Assembly (NCBI GenBank): GCA_963920525.1
Contig: OY986439.1
Coordinates: forward strand, 213,742,000-213,805,999
Reading direction: 5' to 3'
DNA from: Dichetophora obliterata
Taxonomy: Eukaryota; Arthropoda; Insecta; Diptera; Sciomyzidae
DNA: 64,000 nucleotides
Under the pieces are notes generated by a model, which saw only the letters and a list, made by a program, of their open reading frames with translations, was not told the DNA's origin and made no database searches. This document shows positions 9,595-22,200 of this stretch, piece by piece. Numbering within the stretch: position 1 is the stretch's first letter; every line of letters starts with the position of its first letter. Both the position numbers and the translations under genes were made by a program.

Positions 9595-12500
9595 ACTAAG
9601 ATTCTTGAAAAAAATCAAATTTCAGAAAACTTTTTTCTGAATATGCAGTCTTGTGTATATATGTATTAGAAACAATTTGGTGCATAAATCGTCCTTGTAG
9701 GATGTATGGTTTGGGAGTTATGACGGAAAAAGCACATGTTTTTGGCCAGCTACCACTCCAAAAAGTGTTCTACAACTCCTAAACTACAAGAGATAGAGCA
9801 AACGGCATTTGGACAAAGGAGTATCCCTTCTTAAGGACGAGGACCTGGTGCTCATTTTAATGCATGAATCGTCCTTATCTGATATGTAGTTTTTATTTTA
9901 GAAAATAAATAAAAAAAATAAAAATTGACAAAAAAGGACACATGAAATTAACATGAAATCTAATTTTTAAAATTATTTCAAGGATACAGTCTTGTGGGCA
10001 GTAGCTTAAGGAACATTTTGATGCATAAATCGTCCTTTTATGATGTATGGTTTAGAAGTTATGGCTAAAAAATCAAAAAAATCGCAAAAAACCACGTCAA
10101 AAACTATGATTCATGTAAAAAATTTTAACTAAGATTCTTGAAAAAAATCAAATTTCAGAAAACTTTTTTCTGAATATGCAGTCTTGTGTATATATGTATT
10201 AGAAACAATTTGGTGCATAAATCGTCCTTGTAGGATGTATGGTTTGGGAGTTATGACGGAAAAAGCACATGTTTTTGGCCAGCTACCACTCCAAAAAGTG
10301 TTCTACAACTCCTAAACTACAAGAGATAGAGCAAACGGCATTTGGACAAAGGAGTATCCCTTCTTAAGGACGAGGACCTAATGCTCATTTTAATGCATGA
10401 ATCGTCCTTATCTGATATGTAGTTTTTATTTTAGAAAATAAATAAAAAAAAATAAAAATTGACAAAAAAGGACACATGAAATTAACATGAAATCTAATTT
10501 TTAAAATTATTTCAAGGATACAGTCTTGTGGGCAGTAGCTTAAAGAATATTTTGATGCATAAATCGTCCTTTTATGATGTATGGTTTAGAAGTTATGGCT
10601 AAAAAATTAAAAAAATCGCAAAAAACCACGTCAAAAACTATGATTCATGTAAAAAATTTTAACTAAGATTCTTGAAAAAAATCAAATTTCAGAAAACTTT
10701 TTTCTGAATATGCAGTCTTGTGTATATATGTATTAGAAACAATTTGGTGCATAAATCGTCCTTGTAGGATGTATGGTTTGGGAGTTATGACGGAAAAAGC
10801 ACATGTTTTTGGCCAGCTACCACTCCAAAAAGTGTTCTACAACTCCTAAACTACAAGAGATAGAGCAAACGGCATTTGGACAAAGAAGTATCCCTTCTTA
10901 AGGACGAGGACCTGGTGCTCATTTTAATGCATGAATCGTCCTTATCTGATATGTAGTTTTTATTTTAGAAAATAAATAAAAAAAAATAAAAATTGACAAA
11001 AAAGGACACATGAAATTAACATGAAATCTAATTTTTAAAATTATTTCAAGGATACAGTCTTGTGGGCAGTAGCTTAAGGAATATTTTGATGCATAAATCG
11101 TCCTTTTATGATGTATGGTTTAGAAGTTATGGCTAAAAAATAAAAAAAATCGCAAAAAACCACGTCAAAAACTATGATTCATGTAAAAAATTTTAACTAA
11201 GATTCTTGAAAAAAATCAAATTTCAGAAAACTTTTTTCTGAATATGCAGTCTTGTGTATATATGTATTAGAAACAATTTGGTGCATAAATCGTCCTTGTA
11301 GGATGTATGGTTTGGGAGTTATGACGGAAAAAGCACATGTTTTTGGCCAGCTACCACTCCAAAAAGTGTTCTACAACTCCTAAACTACAAGAGATAGAGC
11401 AAACGGCATTTGGACAAAGGAGTATCCCTTCTTAAGGACGAGGACCTGGTTCTTATTTTAATGCATGAATCGTCCTTATCTGATATGTAGTTTTTATTTT
11501 AGAAAATAAATAAAAAAAATAAAAATTGACAAAAAAGGACACATGAAATTAACATGAAATCTAATTTTTAAAATTATTTCAAGGATACAGTCTTGTGGGC
11601 AGTAGCTTAAGGAACATTTTGATGCATAAATCGTCCTTTTATGATGTATGGTTTAGAAGTTATGGCTAAAAAATCAAAAAAATCGCAAAAAACCACGTCA
11701 AAAACTATGATTCATGTAAAAAATTTTAACTAAGATTCTTGAAAAAAATCAAATTTCAGAAAACTTTTTTCTGAATATGCAGTCTTGTGTATATATGTAT
11801 TAGAAACAATTTGGTGCATAAATCGTCCTTGTAGGATGTATGGTTTGGGAGTTATGACGGAAAAAGCACATGTTTTTGGCCAGCTACCACTCCAAAAAGT
11901 GTTCTACAACTCCTAAACTACAAGAGATAGAGCAAACGGCATTTGGACAAAGGAGTATCCCTTCTTAAGGACGAGGACCTGGTTCTCATTTTAATGCATG
12001 AATCGTCCTTATCTGATATGTAGTTTTTATTTTAGAAAATAAATAAAAAAAATAAAAATTGACAAAAAAGGACACATGAAATTAACATGAAATCTAATTT
12101 TTAAAATTATTTCAAGGATACAGTCTTGTGGGCAGTAGCTTAAGGAACATTTTGATGCATAAATCGTCCTTTTATGATGTATGGTTTAGAAGTTATGGCT
12201 AAAAAATCAAAAAAATCGCAAAAAACCACGTCAAAAACTATGATTCATGTAAAAAATTTTAACTAAGATTCTTGAAAAAAATCAAATTTCAGAAAACTTT
12301 TTTCTGAATATGCAGTCTTGTGTATATATGTATTAGAAACAATTTGGTGCATAAATCGTCCTTGTAGGATGTATGGTTTGGGAGTTATGACGGAAAAAGC
12401 ACATGTTTTTGGCCAGCTACCACTCCAAAAAGTGTTCTACAACTCCTAAACTACAAGAGATAGAGCAAACGGCATTTGGACAAAGGACTATCCCTTCTTA

Positions 12501-13860
12501 AGGACGAGGACCTGGTGCTCATTTTAATGCATGAATCGTCCTTATCTGATATGTAGTTTTTATTTTAGAAAATAAATAAAAAAAATAAAAATTGACAAAA
12601 AAGGACACATGAAATTAACATGAAATCTAATTTTTAAAATTATTTCAAGGATACAGTCTTGTGGGCAGTAGCTTAAGGAACATTTTGATGCATAAATCGT
12701 CCTTTTATGATGTATGGTTTAGAAGTTATGGCTAAAAAATCAAAAAAATCGCAAAAAACCACGTCAAAAACTATGATTCATGTAAAAAATTTTAACCAAG
12801 ATTCTTGAAAAAAATCAAATTTCAGAAAACTTTTTTCTGAATATGCAGTCTTGTGTATATATGTATTAGAAACAATTTGGTGCATAAATCGTCCTTGTAG
12901 GATGTATGGTTTGGGAGTTATGACGGAAAAAGCACATGTTTTTGGCCAGCTACCACTCCAAAAAGTGTTCTACAACTCCTAAACTACAAGAGATAGAGCA
13001 AACGGCATTTGGACAAAGGAGTATCCCTTCTTAAGGACGAGGACCTGGTGCTCATTTTAATGCATGAATCGTCCTTATCTGATATGTAGTTTTTATTTTA
13101 GAAAATAAATAAAAAAAATAAAAATTGACAAAAAAGGACACATGAAATTAACATGAAATCTATATTTTAAAATTATTTCAAGGATACAGTCTTGTGGGCA
13201 GTAGCTTAAGGAACATTTTGATGCATAAATCGTCCTTTTATGATGTATGGTTTAGAAGTTATGGCTAAAAAATCAAAAAAATCGCAAAAAAACCACGTCA
13301 AAAACTATGATTCATGTAAAAAATTTTAACTAAGATTCTTGAAAAAAATCAAATTTCAGAAAACTTTTTCTGAATATGCAGTCTTGTGTATATATGTATT
13401 AGAAACAATTTGGTGCATAAATCGTCCTTGTAGGATGTATGGTTTGGAAGTTATGACGGAAAAAGCACATGTTTTTGGCCAGCTACCACTCCAAAAAGTG
13501 TTCTACAACTCCTAAACTACAAGAGATAGAGCAAACGGCATTTGGACAAAGGACTATCCTTTCTTAAGGACGAGGACCTGGTGCTCATTTTAATGCATGA
13601 ATCGTCCTTATCTGATATGTAGTTTTTATTTTAGAAAATAAATAAAAAAAATAAAAATTGACAAAAAAGGACACATGAAATTAACATGAAATCTAATTTT
13701 TAAAATTATTTCAAGGATACAGTCTTGTGGGCAGTAGCTTAAGGAACATTTTGATGCATAAATCGTCCTTTTATGATGTATGGTTTAGAAGTTATGGCTA
13801 AAAAATCAAAAAAATCGCAAAAAAACACGTCAAAAACTATGATTCATGTAAAAAATTTTA
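9595..13860 (+). repeat. Monomers 19-26 (array domain I, later part)
   Basis: Starts are 9595, 10128, 10662, 11196, 11729, 12262, 12795 and 13329. Most are GGGAG/AAAGGAG forms. Monomers 22 and 23 carry GGTTCT, the form that later dominates domain II. Monomer 21 has AAAGAAGTAT and AAAAAATAAAAAAAATCG, a combination seen again in the monomer at 31001. Monomer 20 has CTAATGCTC (about 10379). Monomer 26 is 532 bp because one T is missing in the hairpin (about 13367). Confidence 0.88.
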
Positions 13861-14394
13861 ACTAAGATTCTTGAAAAAAATCAAATTTCAGAAAACTTTT
13901 TTCTGAATATGCAGTCTTGTGTATATATGTATTAGAAACAATTTGGTGCATAAATCGTCCTTGTAGGATGTATGGTTTGGGAGTTATGACGGAAAAAGCA
14001 CATGTTTTTGGCCAGCTACCACTCCAAAAAGTGTTCTACAACTCCTAAACTACAAGAGATTGAGCAAACGGCATTTGGACAAAGGACTATCCCTTCTTAA
14101 GGACGAGGACCTGGTGCTCATTTTAATGCATGAATCGTCCTTATCTGATATGTAGTTTTTATTTTAGAAAATAAATAAAAAAAATAAAAATTGACAAAAA
14201 AGGACACATGAAATTAACATGAAATCTAATTTTTTAAAATTATTTCAAGGATACAGTCTTGTGGGCAGTAGCTTAAGGAACATTTTGATGCATAAATCGT
14301 CCTTTTATGATGTATGGTTTAGAAGTTATGGCTAAAAAATCAAAAAAATCGCAAAAAACCACGTCAAAAACTATGATTCATGTAAAAAATTTTA

Positions 14395-14702
14395 ACTAAG
14401 ATTCTTGAAAAAAATCAAATTTCAGAAAACTTTTTTCTGAATATGCAGTCTTGTGTATATATGTATTAGAAACAATTTGGTGCATAAATCGTCCTTGTAG
14501 GATGTATGGTTTGGAAGTTATGACGGAAAAAGCACATGTTTTTGGCCAGCTACCACTCCAAAAAGTGTTCTACAACTCCTAAACTACAAGAGATAGAGCA
14601 AACGGCATTTGGACAAAGGACTATCCCTTCTTAAGGACGAGGACCTGGTGCAAAAATCGCAAAAAACCACGTCAAAAACTATGATTCATGTAAAAAATTT
14701 TA
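14395..14702 (+). repeat. Short monomer, 308 bp, internal 225-bp deletion (first copy)
   Basis: The sequence follows the monomer to GACCTGGTGC at 14651 and then continues with AAAAATCGC, which belongs to monomer position 483 onward. Positions 258-482 are missing, so cores B and C, the A-rich run and the AT palindrome are lost. Core A, the hairpin and the last A-tracts remain. The junction has at most a one-base overlap (C) with the A-run beyond it, so the event looks like a simple deletion and not an exchange between homologous subunits. Confidence 0.93.
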
Positions 14703-17369
14703 ACTAAGATTCTTGAAAAAAATCAAATTTCAGAAAACTTTTTTCTGAATATGCAGTCTTGTGTATATATGTATTAGAAACAATTTGGTGCATAAATCGT
14801 CCTTGTAGGATGTATGGTTTGGGAGTTATGACGGAAAAAGCACATGTTTTTGGCCAGCTACCACTCCAAAAAGTGTTCTACAACTCCTAAACTACAAGAG
14901 ATAGAGCAAACGGCATTTGGACAAAGGAGTATCCCTTCTTAAGGACGAGGACCTGGTGCTCATTTTAATGCATGAATCGTCCTTATCTGATATGTAGTTT
15001 TTATTTTAGAAAATAAATAAAAAAAATAAAAATTGACAAAAAAGGACACATGAAATTAACATGAAACCTAATTTTTAAAATTATTTCAAGGATACAGTCT
15101 TGTGGGCAGTAGCTTAAGGAACATTTTGATGCATAAATCGTCCTTTTATGATGTATGGTTTAGAAGTTATGGCTAAAAAATCAAAAAAATCGCAAAAAAC
15201 CACGTCAAAAACTATGATTCATGTAAAAAATTTTAACTAAGATTCTTGAAAAAAATCAAATTTCAGAAAACTTTTTTCTGAATATGCAGTCTTGTGTATA
15301 TATGTATTAGAAACAATTTGGTGCATAAATCGTCCTTGTAGGATGTATGGTTTGGAAGTTATGACGGAAAAAGCACATGTTTTTGGCCAGCTACCACTCC
15401 AAAAAGTGTTCTACAACTCCTAAACTACAAGAGATAGAGCAAACGGCATTTGGACAAAGGACTATCCCTTCTTAAGGACGAGGACCTGGTGCTCATTTTA
15501 ATGCATGAATCGTCCTTATCTGATATGTAGTTTTTATTTTAGAAAATAAATAAAAAAAATAAAAATTGACAAAAAAGGACACATGAAATTAACATGAAAT
15601 CTAATTTTTAAAATTATTTCAAGGATACAGTCTTGTGGGCAGTAGCTTAAGGAACATTTTGATGCATAAATCGTCCTTTTATGATGTATGGTTTAGAAGT
15701 TATGGCTAAAAAATCAAAAAAATCGCAAAAAACCACGTCAAAAACTATGATTCATGTAAAAAATTTTAACTAAGATTCTTGAAAAAAATCAAATTTCAGA
15801 AAACTTTTTTCTGAATATGCAGTCTTGTGTATATATGTATTAGAAACAATTTGGTGCATAAATCGTCCTTGTAGGATGTATGGTTTGGGAGTTATGACGG
15901 AAAAAGCACATGTTTTTGGCCAGCTACCACTCCAAAAAGTGTTCTACAACTCCTAAACTACAAGAGATAGAGCAAACGGCATTTGGACAAAGGAGTATCC
16001 CTTCTTAAGGACGAGGACCTGGTGCTCATTTTAATGCATGAATCGTCCTTATCTGATATGTAGTTTTTATTTTAGAAAATAAATAAAAAAAATAAAAATT
16101 GACAAAAAAGGACACATGAAATTAACATGAAATCTAATTTTTAAAATTATTTCAAGGATACAGTCTTGTGGGCAGTAGCTTAAGGAACATTTTGAAGCAT
16201 AAATCGTCCTTTTATGATGTACGGTTTAGAAGTTATGGCTAAAAAATCAAAAAAATCGCAAAAAACCACGTCAAAAACTATGATTCATGTAAAAAATTTT
16301 AACTAAGATTCTTGAAAAAAATCAAATTTCAAAAAACTTTTTTCTGAATATGCAGTCTTGTGTATATATGTATTAGAAACAATTTGGTGCATAAATCGTC
16401 CTTGTAGGATGTATGGTTTGGGAGTTATGACGGAAAAAGCACATGTTTTTGGCCAGCTACCACTCCAAAAAGTGTTCTACAACTCCTAAACTACAAGAGA
16501 TAGAGCAAACGGCATTTGGACAAAGGAGTATCCCTTCTTAAGGACGAGGACCTGGTGCTCATTTTAATGCATGAATCGTCCTTATCTGATATGTAGTTTT
16601 TATTTTAGAAAATAAATAAAAAAAATAAAAATTGACAAAAAAGGACACATGAAATTAACATGAAACCTAATTTTTAAAATTATTTCAAGGATACAGTCTT
16701 GTGGGCAGTAGCTTAAGGAACATTTTGATGCATAAATCGTCCTTTTATGATGTATGGTTTAGAAGTTATGGCTAAAAAATCAAAAAAATCGCAAAAAACC
16801 ACGTCAAAAACTATGATTCATGTAAAAAATTTTAACTAAGATTCTTGAAAAAAATCAAATTTCAGAAAACTTTTTTCTGAATATGCAGTCTTGTGTATAT
16901 ATGTATTAGAAACAATTTGGTGCATAAATCGTCCTTGTAGGATGTATGGTTTGGGAGTTATGACGGAAAAAGCACATGTTTTTGGCCAGCTACCACTCCA
17001 AAAAGTGTTCTACAACTCCTAAACTACAAGAGATTGAGCAAACGGCATTTGGACAAAGGACTATCCCTTCTTAAGGACGAGGACCTGGTGCTCATTTTAA
17101 TGCATGAATCGTCCTTATCTGATATGTAGTTTTTATTTTAGAAAATAAATAAAAAAAATAAAAATTGACAAAAAAGGACACATGAAATTAACATGAAATC
17201 TAATTTTTTTAAAATTATTTCAAGGATACAGTCTTGTGGGCAGTAGCTTAAGGAACATTTTGATGCATAAATCGTCCTTTTATGATGTATGGTTTAGAAG
17301 TTATGGCTAAAAAATCAAAAAAATCGCAAAAAACCACGTCAAAAACTATGATTCATGTAAAAAATTTTA

Positions 17370-17677
17370 ACTAAGATTCTTGAAAAAAATCAAATTTCAG
17401 AAAACTTTTTTCTGAATATGCAGTCTTGTGTATATATGTATTAGAAACAATTTGGTGCATAAATCGTCCTTGTAGGATGTATGGTTTGGAAGTTATGACG
17501 GAAAAAGCACATGTTTTTGGCCAGCTACCACTCCAAAAAGTGTTCTACAACTCCTAAACTACAAGAGATAGAGCAAACGGCATTTGGACAAAGGACTATC
17601 CCTTCTTAAGGACGAGGACCTGGTGCAAAAATCGCAAAAAACCACGTCAAAAACTATCATTCATGTAAAAAATTTTA
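17370..17677 (+). repeat. Short monomer, 308 bp, same deletion (second copy)
   Basis: The junction after GTGC at 17626 is identical to that at 14651, and the length is the same. The copy is preceded by a monomer with the same rare GAGATTGAGC change as the first. It is therefore a descendant of the same deletion, copied with its neighbours. It differs from the first by ACTATCATTC for ACTATGATTC (about 17656). Confidence 0.93.
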
Positions 17678-19276
17678 ACTAAGATTCTTGAAAAAAATCA
17701 AATTTCAGAAAACTTTTTTCTGAATATGCAGTCTTGTGTATATATGTATTAGAAACAATTTGGTGCATAAATCGTCCTTGTAGGATGTATGGTTTGGGAG
17801 TTATGACGGAAAAAGCACATGTTTTTGGCCAGCTACCACTCCAAAAAGTGTTCTACAACTCCTAAACTACAAGAGATAGAGCAAACGGCATTTGGACAAA
17901 GGAGTATCCCTTCTTAAGGACGAGGACCTGGTGCTCATTTTAATGCATGAATCGTCCTTATCTGATATGTAGTTTTTATTTTAGAAAATAAATAAAAAAA
18001 ATAAAAATTGACAAAAAAGGACACATGAAATTAACATGAAACCTAATTTTTAAAATTATTTCAAGGATACAGTCTTGTGGGCAGTAGCTTAAGGAACATT
18101 TTGATGCATAAATCGTCCTTTTATGATGTATGGTTTAGAAGTTATGGCTAAAAAATCAAAAAAATCGCAAAAAACCACGTCAAAAACTATGATTCATGTA
18201 AAAAATTTTAACTAAGATTCTTGAAAAAAATCAAATTTCAGAAAACTTTTTTCTGAATATGCAGTCTTGTGTATATATGTATTAGAAACAATTTGGTGCA
18301 TAAATCGTCCTTGTAGGATGTATGGTTTGGAAGTTATGACGGAAAAAGCACATGTTTTTGGCCAGCTACCACTCCAAAAAGTGTTCTACAACTCCTAAAC
18401 TACAAGAGATAGAGCAAACGGCATTTGGACAAAGGACTATCCCTTCTTAAGGACGAGGACCTGGTGCTCATTTTAATGCATGAATCGTCCTTATCTGATA
18501 TGTAGTTTTTATTTTAGAAAATAAATAAAAAAAATAAAAATTGACAAAAAAGGACACATGAAATTAACATGAAATCTAATTTTTAAAATTATTTCAAGGA
18601 TACAGTCTTGTGGGCAGTAGCTTAAGGAACATTTTGATGCATAAATTGTCCTTTTATGATGTATGGTTTAGAAGTTATGGCTAAAAAATCAAAAAAATCG
18701 CAAAAAACCACGTCAAAAACTATGATTCATGTAAAAAATTTTAACTAAGATTCTTGAAAAAAATCAAATTTCAGAAAACTTTTTTCTGAATATGCAGTCT
18801 TGTGTATATATGTATTAGAAACAATTTGGTGCATAAATCGTCCTTGTAGGATGTATGGTTTGGGAGTTATGACGGAAAAAGCACATGTTTTTGGCCAGCT
18901 ACCACTCCAAAAAGTGTTCTACAACTCCTAAACTACAAGAGATAGAGCAAACGGCATTTGGACAAAGGAGTATCCCTTCTTAAGGACGAGGACCTGGTGC
19001 TCATTTTAATGCATGAATCGTCCTTATCTGATATGTAGTTTTTATTTTAGAAAATAAATAAAAAAAATAAAAATTGACAAAAAAGGACACATGAAATTAA
19101 CATGAAACCTAATTTTTAAAATTATTTCAAGGATACAGTCTTGTGGGCAGTAGCTTAAGGAACATTTTGATGCATAAATCGTCCTTTTATGATGTATGGT
19201 TTAGAAGTTATGGCTAAAAAATCAAAAAAATCGCAAAAAACCACGTCAAAAACTATGATTCATGTAAAAAATTTTA

Positions 19277-22200
19277 ACTAAGATTCTTGAAAAAAATCAA
19301 ATTTCAGAAAACTTTTTTCTGAATATGCAGTCTTGTGTATATATGTATTAGAAACAATTTGGTGCATAAATCGTCCTTGTAGGATGTATGGTTTGGAAGT
19401 TATGACGGAAAAAGCACATGTTTTTGGCCAGCTACCACTCCAAAAAGTGTTCTACAACTCCTAAACTACAAGAGATAGAGCAAACGGCATTTGGACAAAG
19501 GAGTATCCCTTCTTAAGGACGAGGACCTGGTTCTCATTTTAATGCATGAATCGTCCTTATCTGATATGTAGTTTTTATTTTAGAAAATAAATAAAAAAAA
19601 TAAAAATTGACAAAAAAGGACACATGAAATTAACATGAAATCTAATTTTTAAAATTATTTCAAGGATACAGTCTTGTGGGCAGTAGCTTAAGGAATATTT
19701 TGATGCATAAATCGTCCTTTTATGATGTATGGTTTAGAAGTTATGGCTAAAAAATCAAAAAAATCGCAAAAAACCACGTCAAAAACTTTGATTCATGTAA
19801 AAAATTTTAACCAAGATTCTTGAAAAAAATCAAATTTCAGAAAACTTTTTTCTGAATATGCAGTCTTGTGTATATATGTATTAGAAACAATTTGGTGCAT
19901 AAATCGTACTTGTAGGATGTATGGTTTGGGAGTTATGACGGAAAAAGCACATGTTTTTGGCCAGCTACCACTCCAAAAAGTGTTCTACAACTCCTAAACT
20001 ACAAGAGATAGAGCAAACGGCATTTGGACAAAGGAGTATCCCTTCTTAAGGATGAGGACCTGGTGCTCATTTTAATGTATGAATCGTCCTTATCTGATAT
20101 GTAGTTTTTATTTTAGAAAATAAATAAAAAAAATAAAAATTGACAAAAAAGGACACATGAAATTAACATGAAATCTAATTTTTAAAATTATTTCAAGGAT
20201 ACAGTCTTGTGGGCAGTAGCTTAAGGAACATTTTGATGCATAAATCGTCCTTTTATGATGTACGGTTTAGAAGTTATGGCTAAAAAATCAAAAAAATCGC
20301 AAAAATCACGTCAAAAACTATGATTCATGTAAAAAATTTTAACTAAGATTCTTGAAAAAAATCAAATTTCAGAAAACTTTTTTCTGAATATGCAGTCTTG
20401 TGTATATATGTATTAGAAACAATTTGGTGCATAAATCGTCCTTGTAGGATGTATGGTTTGGGAGTTATGACGGAAAAAGCACATGTTTTTGGCCAGCTAC
20501 CACTCCAAAAAGTGTTCTACAACTCCTAAACTACAAGAGATAGAGCAAACGGCATTTGGACAAAGGACTATCCCTTCTTAAGGACGAGGACCTGGTGCTC
20601 ATTTTAATGCATGAATCGTCCTTATCTGATATGTAGTTTTTATTTTAGAAAATAAATAAAAAAAATAAAAATTGACAAAAAAGGACACATGAAATTAACA
20701 TGAAACCTAATTTTTAAAATTATTTCAAGGATACAGTCTTGTGGGCAGTAGCTTAAGGAATATTTTGATGCATAAATCGTCCTTTTATGATGTATGGTTT
20801 AGAAGTTATGGCTAAAAAATCAAAAAAATCGCAAAAAACCACGTCAAAAACTTTGATTCATGTAAAAAATTTTAACCAAGATTCTTGAAAAAAATCAAAT
20901 TTCAGAAAACTTTTTTCTGAATATGCAGTCTTGTGTATATATGTATTAGAAACAATTTGGTGCATAAATCGTCCTTGTAGGATGTATGGTTTGGGAGTTA
21001 TGACGGAAAAAGCACATGTTTTTGGCCAGCTACCACTCCAAAAAGTGTTCTACAACTCCTAAACTACAAGAGATAGAGCAAACGGCATTTGGACAAAGGA
21101 GTATCCCTTCTTAAGGACGAGGACCTGGTTCTCATTTTAATGCATGAATCGTCCTTATCTGATATGAAGTTTTTATTTTAGAAAATAAATAAAAAAAATA
21201 AAAATTGACAAAAAAGGACACATGAAATTAACATGAAATCTAATTTTTAAAATTATTTCAAGGATACAGTCTTGTGGGCAGTAGCTTAAGGAACATTTTG
21301 ATGCATAAATCGTCCTTTTATGATGTATGGTTTAGAAGTTATGGCTAAAAAATCAAAAAAATCGCAAAAAACCACGTCAAAAACTATGATTCATGTAAAA
21401 AATTTTAACTAAGATTCTTGAAAAAAATCAAATTTCAGAAAACTTTTTTCTGAATATGCAGTCTTGTGTATATATGTATTAGAAACAATTTGGTGCATAA
21501 ATCGTCCTTGTAGGATGTATGGTTTGGGAGTTATGACGGAAAAAGCACATGTTTTTGGCCAGCTACCACTCCAAAAAGTGTTCTACAACTCCTAAACTAC
21601 AAGAGATAGAGCAAACGGCATTTGGACAAAGGAGTATCCCTTCTTAAGGACGAGGACCTGGTTCTCATTTTAATGCATGAATCGTCCTTATCTGATATGT
21701 AGTTTTTATTTTAGAAAATAAATAAAAAAAATAAAAATTGACAAAAAAGGACACATGAAATTAACATGAAATCTAATTTTTAAAATTATTTCAAGGATAC
21801 AGTCTTGTGGGCAGTAGCTTAAGGAATATTTTGATGCATAAATCGTCCTTTTATGATGTATGGTTTAGAAGTTATGGCTAAAAAATCAAAAAAATCGCAA
21901 AAAACCACGTCAAAAACTTTGATTCATGTAAAAAATTTTAACCAAGATTCTTGAAAAAAATCAAATTTCAGAAAACTTTTTTCTGAATATGCAGTCTTGT
22001 GTATATATGTATTAGAAACAATTTGGTGCATAAATCGTACTTGTAGGATGTATGGTTTGGGAGTTATGACGGAAAAAGCACATGTTTTTGGCCAGCTACC
22101 ACTCCAAAAAGTGTTCTACAACTCCTAAACTACAAGAGATAGAGCAAACGGCATTTGGACAAAGGAGTATCCCTTCTTAAGGACGAGGACCTGGTGCTCA

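Larger units (their letters stand above)
13861..19276 (+). repeat. Monomers 27-37, containing a duplicated segment and two short monomers
   Basis: Starts are 13861, 14395 (short), 14703, 15236, 15769, 16302, 16835, 17370 (short), 17678, 18211 and 18744. The order around the first short monomer is GAGATTGAGC monomer, short monomer, GAAACCT monomer, GGAAG/AAAGGAC monomer. The same order recurs from 16835, 2974-2975 bp later. This is a tandem duplication of a block of five full monomers plus one short monomer, with later divergence (for example 17658 ATCATTC and 18647 core C change). Confidence 0.88.

Noticed and set aside
14395..14702. Insertion or mobile element at the short monomer
   Set aside because: The irregularity is a clean loss of monomer positions 258-482 with no added sequence.
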